Assembly: GCA_031296405.1 (NCBI GenBank)
Contig: JAVKKH010000003.1
Span: 62,001-126,000 of the forward strand
DNA: 64,000 nucleotides
Direction of reading: 5' to 3'
DNA from: Candidatus Tepidifontimicrobium thermophilum
Lineage (GTDB): Bacteria > Sysuimicrobiota > Sysuimicrobiia > Sysuimicrobiales > Sysuimicrobiaceae
The translations under genes were made by a program, and so were the position numbers. Positions 42,340 through 49,098 of the stretch are shown here, one piece after another. The notes beneath the pieces are model-generated. The model searched no databases. It had not been told where the DNA came from and saw only the letters and a list, made by a program, of their open reading frames with translations. Each line of letters opens with the position of its first letter. Position 1 is the first letter of the stretch.

Positions 42340-42349
42340 TTGTAGACAA
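42340..42349. promoter_or_regulatory. GntR-type operator box TTGT-AG-ACAA
   Basis: TTGTAGACAA lies five bases upstream of the -35 box. It has the T-x-GT-N-AC-x-A symmetry of FadR-subfamily sites, and its downstream CC is shared with the box at 31492-31501 (ACAATCC in both). Confidence 0.6.
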
Positions 42350-42435
42350 TCCGGCCCGGGTAGAGCCGGTAGGGGTGCGCTCGGTCTTGTGCCCGCTCCC
42401 CCGGCGGTCCGCCATGCTTCAGGCGCAGACTGTCG

Positions 42436-42531
42436 CTACCGCCCGAACAAGAGGAACATCAGCGACCGGATCACAAACGCCCATACCAGCAGCGGCAGCA
42501 GCCAAGGGAGGTCCTCCAGCAACGTGCTCAC
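42436..42531 (-). CDS. Possible small membrane protein of 31 residues
   Basis: The frame runs from GTG 42531 to TAG 42436 and encodes a single hydrophobic helix: a short acidic start (MSTLLEDLP), then WLLPLLVWAFVIRSLMFLLFG and a final arginine. AAGGTGGTGGG precedes the start. It lies about 90 bases upstream of the operon promoter, on the same strand. The composition of a clean transmembrane segment makes it more credible than chance, but no family is recognised. Confidence 0.4.
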   Translation of the reverse strand: MSTLLEDLPWLLPLLVWAFVIRSLMFLLFGR

Positions 42532-42780
42532 GTCCCACCACCTTTTGTACGGGTGACCCTGCGAGCATGCTCTGTAGGGACACCTTCGCGAGCGGGCCGT
42601 TCCACCTCGTCCACCCCTTCGGCGGGGTAGGGTTGGGGACCGCGGCAGCAGGCCCGGCGGTTTCCCCTGAGTTGCAGACGCGGATCACTCACGCGGTTTC
42701 CTAAGCTCGCTGCTGGTCGGGCCCGACGGATTTCTGCCCCGCGAATCGCTGCGCGCTTTGCGGGGATCCCGCTACCCACA

Positions 42781-42809
42781 GGTCGGGCCGGGCGGATTTG
42801 AACCGCCGA
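42781..42809 (-). repeat. 29-bp copy of the tRNA-Pro 3' end
   Basis: Positions 42781-42809 are identical to 42949-42977, which form the T-arm and 3' acceptor strand of the intact tRNA. The identity stops on both sides. A third, weaker copy (19 of 21 bases) is at 42713-42733. Confidence 0.75.
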
Positions 42810-42814
42810 TGCCA

Positions 42815-42874
42815 CCCCAGCCAGTCGAAGGGAGGGGTCGCCTTTCCGTGAAGACGCGCAGCGACTGGCTGGGG
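42815..42874. repeat. 13-bp perfect inverted repeat
   Basis: CCCCAGCCAGTCG (42815-42827) pairs with CGACTGGCTGGGG (42862-42874) across a 34-base loop. It starts six bases after the 29-bp tRNA copy. It could be a hairpin or part of an old integration site. Confidence 0.6.
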
Positions 42875-42947
42875 ACCCCGGCGGGAGGTCGGCGGTTTCG
42901 TGCTGAGTTGCGCGGTGGGTCGCCAAACGGTTTACTGCTCACCTTCC

Positions 42948-43024
42948 TGGTCGGGCCGGGCGGATTTGAACCGCCGACCTCCTGAACCCCATTCAGGTGC
43001 GCTCCCAGGCTGCGCTACGGCCCG
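42948..43024 (-). tRNA. tRNA-Pro (anticodon GGG)
   Basis: On the minus strand a full 77-base cloverleaf can be folded. The acceptor is CGGGCCG with CGGCCCG, followed by A and an encoded CCA. The anticodon stem is CCTGA/TCAGG with loop ATGGGGT, and the T-arm has the TTCAAAT loop. The loop gives anticodon GGG, reading CCC/CCU. A TATAAT box (43038-43033) is placed nine bases upstream. Confidence 0.93.
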
Positions 43025-43032
43025 CGTGCGGA

Positions 43033-43041
43033 TTATATCAT
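43033..43041. promoter_or_regulatory. Overlapping divergent -10 boxes
   Basis: ATTATATCA holds TATAAT on the minus strand (43038-43033) for tRNA-Pro and TATATC (43034-43039) on the plus strand for the next gene. The plus-strand box ends eight bases before GTG 43048. Confidence 0.5.
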
Positions 43042-43047
43042 GGTCGG

Positions 43048-43683
43048 GTGAGCGTGTCCGGCCGGCTGACCGTTGCCTTCCTGGTGCTGGTGGCCGTGTC
43101 CGTGGGAGCTTTCGCAGCCGCGGGATGGGCCAGCCGCACCCCGCACGTCCACACGGCCCGCATGTTACAGGCCCTGCGGGACGGGGACGCGGAGACAGCC
43201 CTGGGTTGGGTGGACGTCCCCTCGGTGGCGGCCTCCGTGGTGGAGGTCCTTGAGGAGGAGTGGGTGCAGGCGCGGGCGGGAGACCCGGGCCGGTACGTGG
43301 CGTCGCCTTTGGTGCGTCCGCTGCTGCGCGGGGTGTTCGGTCTGGCGCGGGGTCAGGTCCAGCGCAGGGTGGAGGAGGAACTGCGGACCCTGCTCCGGCG
43401 CGTGGCGGAGGGCCACCCCGACGCGCCGGTGCAGCTACCGCGCTGGGGAGGCTTCCCCGTCAGCCTCGCCGCGGTGCTGTGGTTTGTGGACGTGCAGTGG
43501 CTTTCCGCGGACCGGGTGCGGCTATCTGCAGGGCCCGCGGACCAGCCGTGGCTGCGGGTAGAGATGGCGTGGCGCACGGACCGTTGGGTCGTGGTGGCCG
43601 CGGACCGGGAGTGGGTGGCCGCGCTGCTCCGCCCCCGCCTCGTCCGGCCCGAGGCATCGCCCCCGGGCAGCCCGGAACCCTAG
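43048..43683 (+). CDS. DUF2939-like membrane-anchored protein of unknown function
   Basis: The 211-residue protein has one N-terminal hydrophobic segment (LTVAFLVLVAVSVGAFAAAGW) that acts as anchor or signal. The rest has MLQALRDGDAETALGWVDVPSVAASVVEVL, which resembles the start of DUF2939 proteins. No catalytic motif is visible. GTG 43048 (or 43054) has no clear ribosome-binding site and lies eight bases after a TATATC box, so translation may be leaderless. The next gene begins nine bases after its stop. Confidence 0.6.
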   Translation: MSVSGRLTVAFLVLVAVSVGAFAAAGWASRTPHVHTARMLQALRDGDAETALGWVDVPSVAASVVEVLEEEWVQARAGDPGRYVASPLVRPLLRGVFGLARGQVQRRVEEELRTLLRRVAEGHPDAPVQLPRWGGFPVSLAAVLWFVDVQWLSADRVRLSAGPADQPWLRVEMAWRTDRWVVVAADREWVAALLRPRLVRPEASPPGSPEP

Positions 43684-43692
43684 GCGCCGGCG

Positions 43693-44097
43693 GTGTCTGC
43701 GGGAGAGGGCTTCCGCGAACGGGTGCTGGCCGTGGTCGCCGCCATCCCCCGCGGGAGAGTGCTGACTTACGGTGAGGTGGCGGCCCTCGCGGGCCGGCCC
43801 CGGTCTGCGCGCGAGGTGGGCTGGATCGCCCACGCCAGCACAGATGACCTCCCCTGGCACCGGGTCGTGAACCGGTTCGGGGGCTTGGCCTCAGGGTACA
43901 CCGGTGGCCCTGGAGCGCAGGCCAGAGCCCTCCGGCAAGAGGGAGTACGGGTCCGCCGGAACCTGACCGTGGACCTGGCCCGCTACCGGTGGACGCCCTC
44001 GGATGCGGAGCTGGCCCGCCTCCTGGGGGGCTCCGGGCGCCCAGGAAACCCGACGTTTACAGCCGGCGGACTAGGCCCACCGCCTTCCCCTCGATGA
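43693..44097 (+). CDS. Alkyltransferase-like protein (ATL) lacking the alkyl-acceptor cysteine
   Basis: The 134-residue protein resembles the C-terminal domain of O6-alkylguanine-DNA alkyltransferases: [17 protein letters not shown] and [11 protein letters not shown]. The active site reads PWHR (residues 54-57) instead of PCHR. Such ATL proteins bind O6-alkylguanine without repairing it and hand it to nucleotide excision repair. The last 40 bases overlap the 3' end of the convergent lexA gene. Confidence 0.85.
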   Translation: MSAGEGFRERVLAVVAAIPRGRVLTYGEVAALAGRPRSAREVGWIAHASTDDLPWHRVVNRFGGLASGYTGGPGAQARALRQEGVRVRRNLTVDLARYRWTPSDAELARLLGGSGRPGNPTFTAGGLGPPPSPR

Positions 44098-44668
44098 CCA
44101 CGTCCCGGGCGTAGATGGGTTCCATGGTCGGGTTCTCGGGCTGCAGCCGGATCCGGTCGCCCTCCCGGTAGAACCGCTTCACGGTGGCCTCGTCCCCGAT
44201 GCGGGCCACCACGATGTCCCCGTCCTGCGCGTGGGACTGCTTGCGGACCACCAGGTAGTCCCCGTCGTAGATCCCCGCGCCGACCATGGAGTCGCCCCGG
44301 ACCCGGAGCAGGAAGCACTCCCCGCCGCCCACGAAGTCCTCCGGGAGGGTGAAGGAGTCCTCGATGTTCTGCTCTGCCAGGATCGGCGCCCCCGCGGTCA
44401 CCCGGCCGACCACCGGAAGCGAGACGACCCGCTTGTGGGGCAGGCTGGTGGGGTCCTTCAGGACCTCGATGGCGCGCGGCTTGCTGGGGTCCCGCCGTAG
44501 GTAACCTTTCTTCTCCAGCGCGCTGAGGTGGCTGTGGACGGTGGAGCTGCTGGTCAGGTGCAGGGCGTTGCCGATGTCCCGCACCGAGGGCGGGTACCCG
44601 CGCCGTCGCGTGTATTCGATCACGAAGTCCAGGATCTGCCGCTGCCGTCGCGTGAGCCCTCTGCTCAT
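44057..44668 (-). CDS. lexA: LexA repressor
   Basis: The 203-residue protein has an N-terminal winged helix ([22 protein letters not shown]), the self-cleavage site A92-G93 in TAGAP, S127 in GDSM and K164 in ATVKRF, the catalytic dyad. It represses SOS genes until RecA filaments trigger cleavage. GGGGGAGG precedes the ATG. A LexA box overlaps its own -35 region, so it is autoregulated. The neighbouring ATL gene is convergent with it. Confidence 0.95.
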   Translation of the reverse strand: MSRGLTRRQRQILDFVIEYTRRRGYPPSVRDIGNALHLTSSSTVHSHLSALEKKGYLRRDPSKPRAIEVLKDPTSLPHKRVVSLPVVGRVTAGAPILAEQNIEDSFTLPEDFVGGGECFLLRVRGDSMVGAGIYDGDYLVVRKQSHAQDGDIVVARIGDEATVKRFYREGDRIRLQPENPTMEPIYARDVVIEGKAVGLVRRL

Positions 44669-44697
44669 GGTCCTCCCCCTTTCCGAAGCGTGCCGCT

Positions 44698-44736
44698 ATC
44701 TTACCACACAGGCTTTCGATAGGCAAACGTCTGTTC
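44698..44736 (-). promoter_or_regulatory. lexA promoter with overlapping LexA box
   Basis: On the minus strand TTGCCT (44726-44721) and TAAGAT (44703-44698) are 17 bases apart. GAACAGACGTTT (44736-44725) fits the Bacillus-type LexA site GAAC-RNRY-GTTY and covers the edge of the -35 box. Confidence 0.7.
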
Positions 44737-44745
44737 AAGCGGTCC

Positions 44746-44775
44746 TTGACCCCCGGGAACCGGGCACCGTAGACT
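44746..44775 (+). promoter_or_regulatory. Promoter of rny
   Basis: TTGACC (44746-44751) and TAGACT (44770-44775) are separated by 18 bases, 49 bases before the proposed rny start. The LexA box ends only ten bases upstream of the -35 box. Confidence 0.6.
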
Positions 44776-44823
44776 AGCAGGCGAAGGCGAGGACGCACCG
44801 CCCACAAGGGGAGGTGACGAAAC

Positions 44824-46365
44824 ACGAACGCCACTGAGTTCGCCGCGCTGCTGGGCGCGGTGGGCGTGGTGGCCTTCTTCGGTGGGTACGTTCTCCGGAA
44901 GCTGATCGCGGAAGCGAAGATCCGTTCGGCGGAGCAGGAAGCCCGCCGGATCGTGGAAGAGGCGCGACGTGAGGCCGAGTCCAAGGCCAAAGAGGCCCTC
45001 CTGGAGGCCAAGGAAGAGGCGCTGCGGCTCCGTCGGGAGGCGGAGCGCGAGATCCGGGAGCAGCGTGCGGACCTCCAGCGTCTGGAGCGGCGCCTGGTCC
45101 AGCGGGAGGAGGCCCTGGATCGCAGGGCGGACCAGCTCGAGCGTCGTGAGCGCGCGATCCAGCAGCAGGAGCAGGAACTGGCCCAGCGAGCCGAGGAGGT
45201 CAACGCGCTCATCGGCGAGCAGCGGCAGGCCCTGGAACGCATTGCGGGTCTGACCGCGGAGGAAGCCCGCCAGCGGCTGCTCGAGCAGATCGAGGCGGAC
45301 GTGCGCGAGGACGCCCTGGCGCGCATCCGCAAGATCGAGCGGGAGGCGCGGGAGGAAGCCGAGCGGCGGGCCCGGGAGATCCTGGCGCTTGCTATCCAGC
45401 GCACCGCCGCCGACCACACCGCGGAGGTCACCGTGTCCGTGGTGCCCCTCCCGTCCGACGAGATGAAGGGCCGGATCATCGGCCGGGAGGGCCGGAACAT
45501 CCGGGCCCTGGAAGCCCTCACGGGCGTGGACCTCATCATCGACGACACCCCCGAGGCCGTGACCCTCTCCTCCTTCGACCCCGTGCGGCGGGAAGTGGCG
45601 AAGATCGCCCTGGAGAAGCTCATGTCGGACGGCCGCATCCACCCGGCCCGGATCGAGGAGATGGTGGAGAAAGCGCAGCGGGAGCTGGAGGAACGGATCG
45701 TCCAGGAGGGAGAGCGGGCGGCCCTGGAGGCGGGCGTCCACGGCCTGCACCCGGACCTCGTGAAGCTGCTGGGGCGGCTGAAGTTCCGGACCTCCTACGG
45801 CCAGAACGTGTTGCAGCACTCGGTGGAGGTGGCGCTGCTGGCGGGCGAGCTGGCGGCGCAGTTGGGCGCGGACGCGGCCCTGGCGCGACGGGCGGGGCTG
45901 CTGCACGACATCGGCAAGGCCCTCACCCACGAGGTCCAGGGCAGCCACACGCAGATCGGGCTGGACGTCGCCCGGCGGTACCACGAGCACCCCGCGGTGC
46001 TGAACGCCATCCTGTACCACCACGGGGAGGAGGAGGCCAAGTATGTGGAGGCGGTGCTCGTGGCCGCGGCGGACGCCATCTCCGGCTCCCGGCCCGGTGC
46101 GCGGAAGGAGTCCGTGGAGATGTACATCCAGCGGCTGCAGGCCCTGGAGCAGCTGGCCACCTCTTTCCCCGGCGTGGAGAAGGCCTACGCGATCCAGGCG
46201 GGCCGGGAGATCCGGGTCATCGTGCGGCCCAACGAGGTGGACGACCTGGCCGCGTACCGCCTGGCCCGGGACCTGGCCCGCAGGATCGAGGCGGACCTGG
46301 ACTACCCGGGGCAGATCAAGGTGACGGTGCTGCGGGAGACGCGGGTGGTGGAGTACGCCCGCTGA
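44824..46365 (+). CDS. rny: Ribonuclease Y, apparently with an ACG start codon
   Basis: The protein is about 513 residues: an N-terminal membrane helix, a long coiled coil (about residues 35-195, rich in E, A and R), a KH domain with [12 protein letters not shown], and an HD domain with QHSVEVA and HDIGKA. RNase Y starts bulk mRNA decay at the membrane in Gram-positive-type bacteria. An in-frame TGA at 44815-44817 limits the start. AAGGGGAGGTGA (44806-44817) is correctly spaced only for ACG 44824, which also restores the usual N-terminus ([13 protein letters not shown]). The next conventional start, GTG 44860, has no ribosome-binding site and cuts into the helix. Confidence 0.9.
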   Translation, partial: TNATEFAALLGAVGVVAFFGGYVLRKLIAEAKIRSAEQEARRIVEEARREAESKAKEALLEAKEEALRLRREAEREIREQRADLQRLERRLVQREEALDRRADQLERRERAIQQQEQELAQRAEEVNALIGEQRQALERIAGLTAEEARQRLLEQIEADVREDALARIRKIEREAREEAERRAREILALAIQRTAADHTAEVTVSVVPLPSDEMKGRIIGREGRNIRALEALTGVDLIIDDTPEAVTLSSFDPVRREVAKIALEKLMSDGRIHPARIEEMVEKAQRELEERIVQEGERAALEAGVHGLHPDLVKLLGRLKFRTSYGQNVLQHSVEVALLAGELAAQLGADAALARRAGLLHDIGKALTHEVQGSHTQIGLDVARRYHEHPAVLNAILYHHGEEEAKYVEAVLVAAADAISGSRPGARKESVEMYIQRLQALEQLATSFPGVEKAYAIQAGREIRVIVRPNEVDDLAAYRLARDLARRIEADLDYPGQIKVTVLRETRVVEYAR

Positions 46366-46384
46366 CGCAGCTGCGGAGGGGCTT

Positions 46385-46936
46385 GTGGCCGTGGGACCCT
46401 CGTACGCCACGGAGGCCGTTCGGATCCTGCCCGACAGCGTCAGCTTCGTGGCCGCCCTGCTGGTGGAATTCCCGGAGTTCGCCTCCGCGGCCTTCCACCC
46501 GCGTGAGGGGACCCTGCGGCTCACCCTGCTGGTCGGCCGCAGGCTGCCGGCCCCTTCCCGGGTGCGGTTCGCCCGGAGGGTCGAGGACGCGGTGGCGGTC
46601 CTGCACGAGCTGGAGGGCGGGCCACCACCGCGTGTGGAGGTTCGCTGGCGGGTGGGCCCTAATTTCACCCGGTTCGACCTGGTGCGATCCGTGGACGACC
46701 TGACCGTGGAAGAGGTGCGGGTGGTAGCGCAGCTGGCCCGCGACAGCTTCGGAGGCGACCTGCTGGCGGGCGAGCGAGGTCAGGAGGAGGGGCGGGAGGA
46801 GGAGCTGCGCTACGCCCTGGAGCACGCCCGCCAGCTGCGTCCCACCCGGCCCGTGGTCGGGCTCCGGGAAGGCGGCAAGGTCCTCGTTTACTACGCCCCC
46901 CGGACCGCCCGCCGGGTGCGGGAGCCCGTTCCTTGA
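46385..46936 (+). CDS. Hypothetical protein
   Basis: The 183-residue soluble protein is not recognised. It has an N-terminal mixed alpha/beta part (LRLTLLVGRRLP, VRFARRVEDAVAVL) and a charged helix near residues 125-150. Codon usage is like its neighbours. GTG 46385 has GGAGGGG upstream, and its stop overlaps the TTG start of the ymdB-like gene, so it belongs to the rny operon. Confidence 0.7.
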   Translation: MAVGPSYATEAVRILPDSVSFVAALLVEFPEFASAAFHPREGTLRLTLLVGRRLPAPSRVRFARRVEDAVAVLHELEGGPPPRVEVRWRVGPNFTRFDLVRSVDDLTVEEVRVVAQLARDSFGGDLLAGERGQEEGREEELRYALEHARQLRPTRPVVGLREGGKVLVYYAPRTARRVREPVP

Positions 46937-47706
46937 GGATCCTGTTCGTAGGAGACGTGCACGGCCGGCCGGGGCGCCGGGCGGTGGCGCGGCGCGTACC
47001 CGCCCTGCGCCGCGAGTGGCAGGTGGACTTCGTGGTGGCCAACGCGGAGAACAGCGCGGGCGGGGTGGGCCTCACGCCCCAGACCGCTGCAGAGCTGTTC
47101 GAGGCGGGGGTGGACGCCCTGACGGGCGGCAACCACACCTGGGCCAAGCGGGAGGCGTACGAACTGCTGGACGCCGACCCGCGGTTGGTCCGACCGGCCA
47201 ACTACCCTCCTGGGGTGCCCGGGCACGGCAGCACGGTCCTGCGGCGCGGCGGCCTCGCCCTCGCGGTGCTGAACCTCCAGGGTCGGGTTTTCATGGACCC
47301 CTTAGACGACCCCTTCCGGGTGGCCCGGGCGGAGGTGGACCGCCTGCGGAAGGAGACGCCCTTCATCCTCGTGGACTTCCACGCGGAGGCCACCTCGGAG
47401 AAGATCGCCATGGGCTACTACCTGGACGGCCGGGTGACTGCCGTGGTGGGCACCCACACCCACGTGCAGACCGCGGACGAGCGCGTGCTCCCGGGCGGGA
47501 CCGCGTACATCACCGACGTGGGCATGACCGGGCCCCGGGACGGGGTCATCGGGGTGGACCGAGAGGCCATCCTGCAGCGGTTTCTGACCCAGCTGCCCAT
47601 CCGGTTCGAGGTGGCCACGGGTCCGGTGCAGTTCAGCGCGGTGCTGGTGGAGGCGGACAGCTCCGGACGGGCCACCGCCATCCGCCGGATCCACGAGGTG
47701 GACTGA
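46933..47706 (+). CDS. YmdB-family metallophosphoesterase (TIGR00282 type)
   Basis: The 257-residue protein has the calcineurin-like motifs GDVHGRPGR, NAENSAGG, GGNHTW and VDFHAEATSEK, and then GTHTHVQTAD. YmdB of Bacillus subtilis hydrolyses cyclic nucleotides and interacts with RNase Y. The rny-ymdB neighbourhood is conserved in Bacillota, here with one extra gene between. The start is TTG 46933, overlapping the previous TGA. Confidence 0.9.
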   Translation: MRILFVGDVHGRPGRRAVARRVPALRREWQVDFVVANAENSAGGVGLTPQTAAELFEAGVDALTGGNHTWAKREAYELLDADPRLVRPANYPPGVPGHGSTVLRRGGLALAVLNLQGRVFMDPLDDPFRVARAEVDRLRKETPFILVDFHAEATSEKIAMGYYLDGRVTAVVGTHTHVQTADERVLPGGTAYITDVGMTGPRDGVIGVDREAILQRFLTQLPIRFEVATGPVQFSAVLVEADSSGRATAIRRIHEVD

Positions 47707-47729
47707 GCCCAGAGGTCGGGGAGGAACCG

Positions 47730-48554
47730 GTGCGGGCAGACCTGCACACCCACACGAGGGCGTCGGACGGCACCCTCTCGCCGCGGGAGCTGGTCCGGGA
47801 GGCCAGGGCGGTGGGCCTCCAGGTGCTCGCGGTGACCGACCACGACACCGTGGACGGGATCGCGGAGGCGGTGGACGAAGCGGAGCGCCTGGGCATCGAG
47901 CTGGTGCCGGGGGTGGAGCTGAGCACGGACGTCCCCGGCAGCGAGGTCCACATCCTCGGCTACTTCGTGGACTGGCGGAGCGAGCCGTTCGGGACGTTCC
48001 TCCAGCGCCTGCGGGACGGCCGGCTGGCGCGGGCGCACGAGATGGTGCGGCGCCTGAACCAGCTGGGAGTCCCCCTGACGTTCGAGGAGGTGGTGCAGCA
48101 GGCGGACGGTGCGGTGGGCCGGCCGCACGTAGCCCGGGCCCTGGTGGCCGCGGGCTACGTGGCCACCTTCGAGGAAGCCTTCAGCCGCTACCTGGCCCGG
48201 GGCAGGCCTGCCTACGTGGAGCGGGAGCGCTTCACGCCCGAGGAGGCGGTGGAGGCAATCCTCCGGGCGGGCGGGGTCCCCGTGTTCGCCCACCCGCTCT
48301 GGGGCGGGGAGCGGGATCGGGTGGCGGGGCTGGCAGACCGAGGCCTTGTGGGGATCGAGGCCTACTACCCGGAACACTCGCCGCAGGACGTGCAGCGGTT
48401 CCTGCAGTGGGCGGAGGAGTTCGGCTTGGTCGCCACAGGGGGCAGCGACTACCATGGACCGGGGCCCGCGAGCCGCGCCCCCCTGGGTAGCGTGTACGTC
48501 CCTCCGGGTGCGGTGGATGCCCTGCGGGCGGCCCGGGAGCGGGCGCACCGGTAG
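47730..48554 (+). CDS. PHP-domain phosphoesterase
   Basis: The 274-residue protein has the PHP metal motifs DLHTHTRASDG at the N-terminus, TDHDTVDG, PGVELST, FAHPLW and GGSDYHG. The length and order match YciV/RNase AM-like proteins that cleave nucleoside 3',5'-bisphosphates or short 5' ends of RNA. GGGGAGG precedes GTG 47730. It follows the phosphoesterase by 23 bases and is probably part of the same transcript as rny. Confidence 0.85.
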   Translation: MRADLHTHTRASDGTLSPRELVREARAVGLQVLAVTDHDTVDGIAEAVDEAERLGIELVPGVELSTDVPGSEVHILGYFVDWRSEPFGTFLQRLRDGRLARAHEMVRRLNQLGVPLTFEEVVQQADGAVGRPHVARALVAAGYVATFEEAFSRYLARGRPAYVERERFTPEEAVEAILRAGGVPVFAHPLWGGERDRVAGLADRGLVGIEAYYPEHSPQDVQRFLQWAEEFGLVATGGSDYHGPGPASRAPLGSVYVPPGAVDALRAARERAHR

Positions 48555-48598
48555 GGGCAGGGCCGGGAACGGGGCCAGCAACTGGCGGGAGGCGTGCC

Positions 48599-48820
48599 AT
48601 GCGGTGTCCGAGGTGCGGGGCGGAAAACCCGGAGCGGAAGATCGTCTGCCGCAAGTGCGGGGCGCGGCTGCGGCCGACGGCGCCGGCCTCCTCGCCCGTC
48701 ACGCAGGAGACGGAGGCCGAGCTCATGTGGCGCCTCCGCTGGGACCTGCTGCGGGTGGGGGTCACGTTCGCCCTGTCCGCGGCGGTGGCGGTGGCTCTGG
48801 GGCTTTTCGTCCTGCGGTGA
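48599..48820 (+). CDS. Small zinc-ribbon membrane protein
   Basis: The 73-residue protein has a zinc ribbon with two CxxC pairs (CPRC at 3-6 and CRKC at 17-20), a short linker and a C-terminal transmembrane helix (VGVTFALSAAVAVALGLFVL). Such proteins are widespread in Gram-positive genomes and have no fixed function. It lies 44 bases after the PHP gene and just before the valS leader, whose -10 box begins two bases after the stop. Confidence 0.75.
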   Translation: MRCPRCGAENPERKIVCRKCGARLRPTAPASSPVTQETEAELMWRLRWDLLRVGVTFALSAAVAVALGLFVLR

Positions 48821-48822
48821 CG

Positions 48823-48828
48823 TATAAT
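48823..48828 (+). promoter_or_regulatory. -10 box of the valS T-box transcript
   Basis: TATAAT is a perfect -10 hexamer right after the stop of the zinc-ribbon gene. No good -35 box is visible at 16-18 bases upstream. Confidence 0.55.
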
Positions 48829-48835
48829 CCAGGGG

Positions 48836-49077
48836 AAGGCGACGCGGGGGAGGAGTAGCCGCACGGCCGGCGCAGCGAGGGCCCGGCGGTGTGAATGGCC
48901 CGCCGGTCCGACGGTGAACGTCGCCCCCAAGCCGCGGGAGGAACCGGAGTAGAACCCGCCGGGTGGCGCCCGTGACCGCGCCCCGAGGGCCGGGCTGCCG
49001 GCCGAGCCGTCGGCGGGCCCGGAAGGAAGGTGGTACCGCGGAGCGCCGCTCCGTCCTTTCGGACGGGCGGCGCTTTC
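48836..49077 (+). ncRNA. T-box riboswitch controlling valS
   Basis: The leader has Stem I with an AGTA loop E motif (near 48856) and on the 3' side GAAC-GTC, where GTC at 48920-48922 is a valine specifier codon. The T-box sequence with TGGTACCGCG is at 49031-49040; the TGGT bulge pairs with a tRNA acceptor ending ACCA. A terminator hairpin follows. Uncharged tRNA-Val should favour the antiterminator and switch valS on. Confidence 0.9.
49042..49077 (+). terminator. Intrinsic terminator of the valS T-box
   Basis: AGCGCCGC-T-CCGTCC pairs with GGACGG-GCGGCGCT around a TTTC loop, followed by a short T run. The 5' side overlaps the antiterminator region, as expected for a switch. Confidence 0.8.
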
Positions 49078-49098
49078 CCGTTGGGAGGTGTGTGCTCG

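Larger units (their letters stand above)
42656..42911. repeat. Imperfect direct repeat pair around the decayed tRNA region
   Basis: GGCGGTTTC followed by CTGAGTTGC occurs at 42656-42675 and again at 42891-42911. Each copy starts 57 bases before a tRNA-Pro 3'-end copy (42713 and 42948), so the pair marks a tandem duplication with a period of about 235 bases. Confidence 0.55.
42350..42947. other. Gene-poor stretch with decayed tRNA copies
   Basis: Together with the promoter and operator just before it, this is the only gap of more than 300 bases without a conventional gene, apart from a possible 31-codon reading frame at 42436-42531. It contains repeated fragments of the neighbouring tRNA-Pro 3' end, a 13-bp inverted repeat and imperfect direct repeats. 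I see no other gene. Confidence 0.6.

Noticed and set aside
42758-42985. A short frame with VGPGGFEPP twice
   Set aside because: This is the well-known false product of reading a tRNA antisense. The double motif only reflects the duplicated tRNA 3' end.
44860-46365. GTG 44860 as start of RNase Y
   Set aside because: No ribosome-binding site precedes it and it removes about half of the membrane helix.
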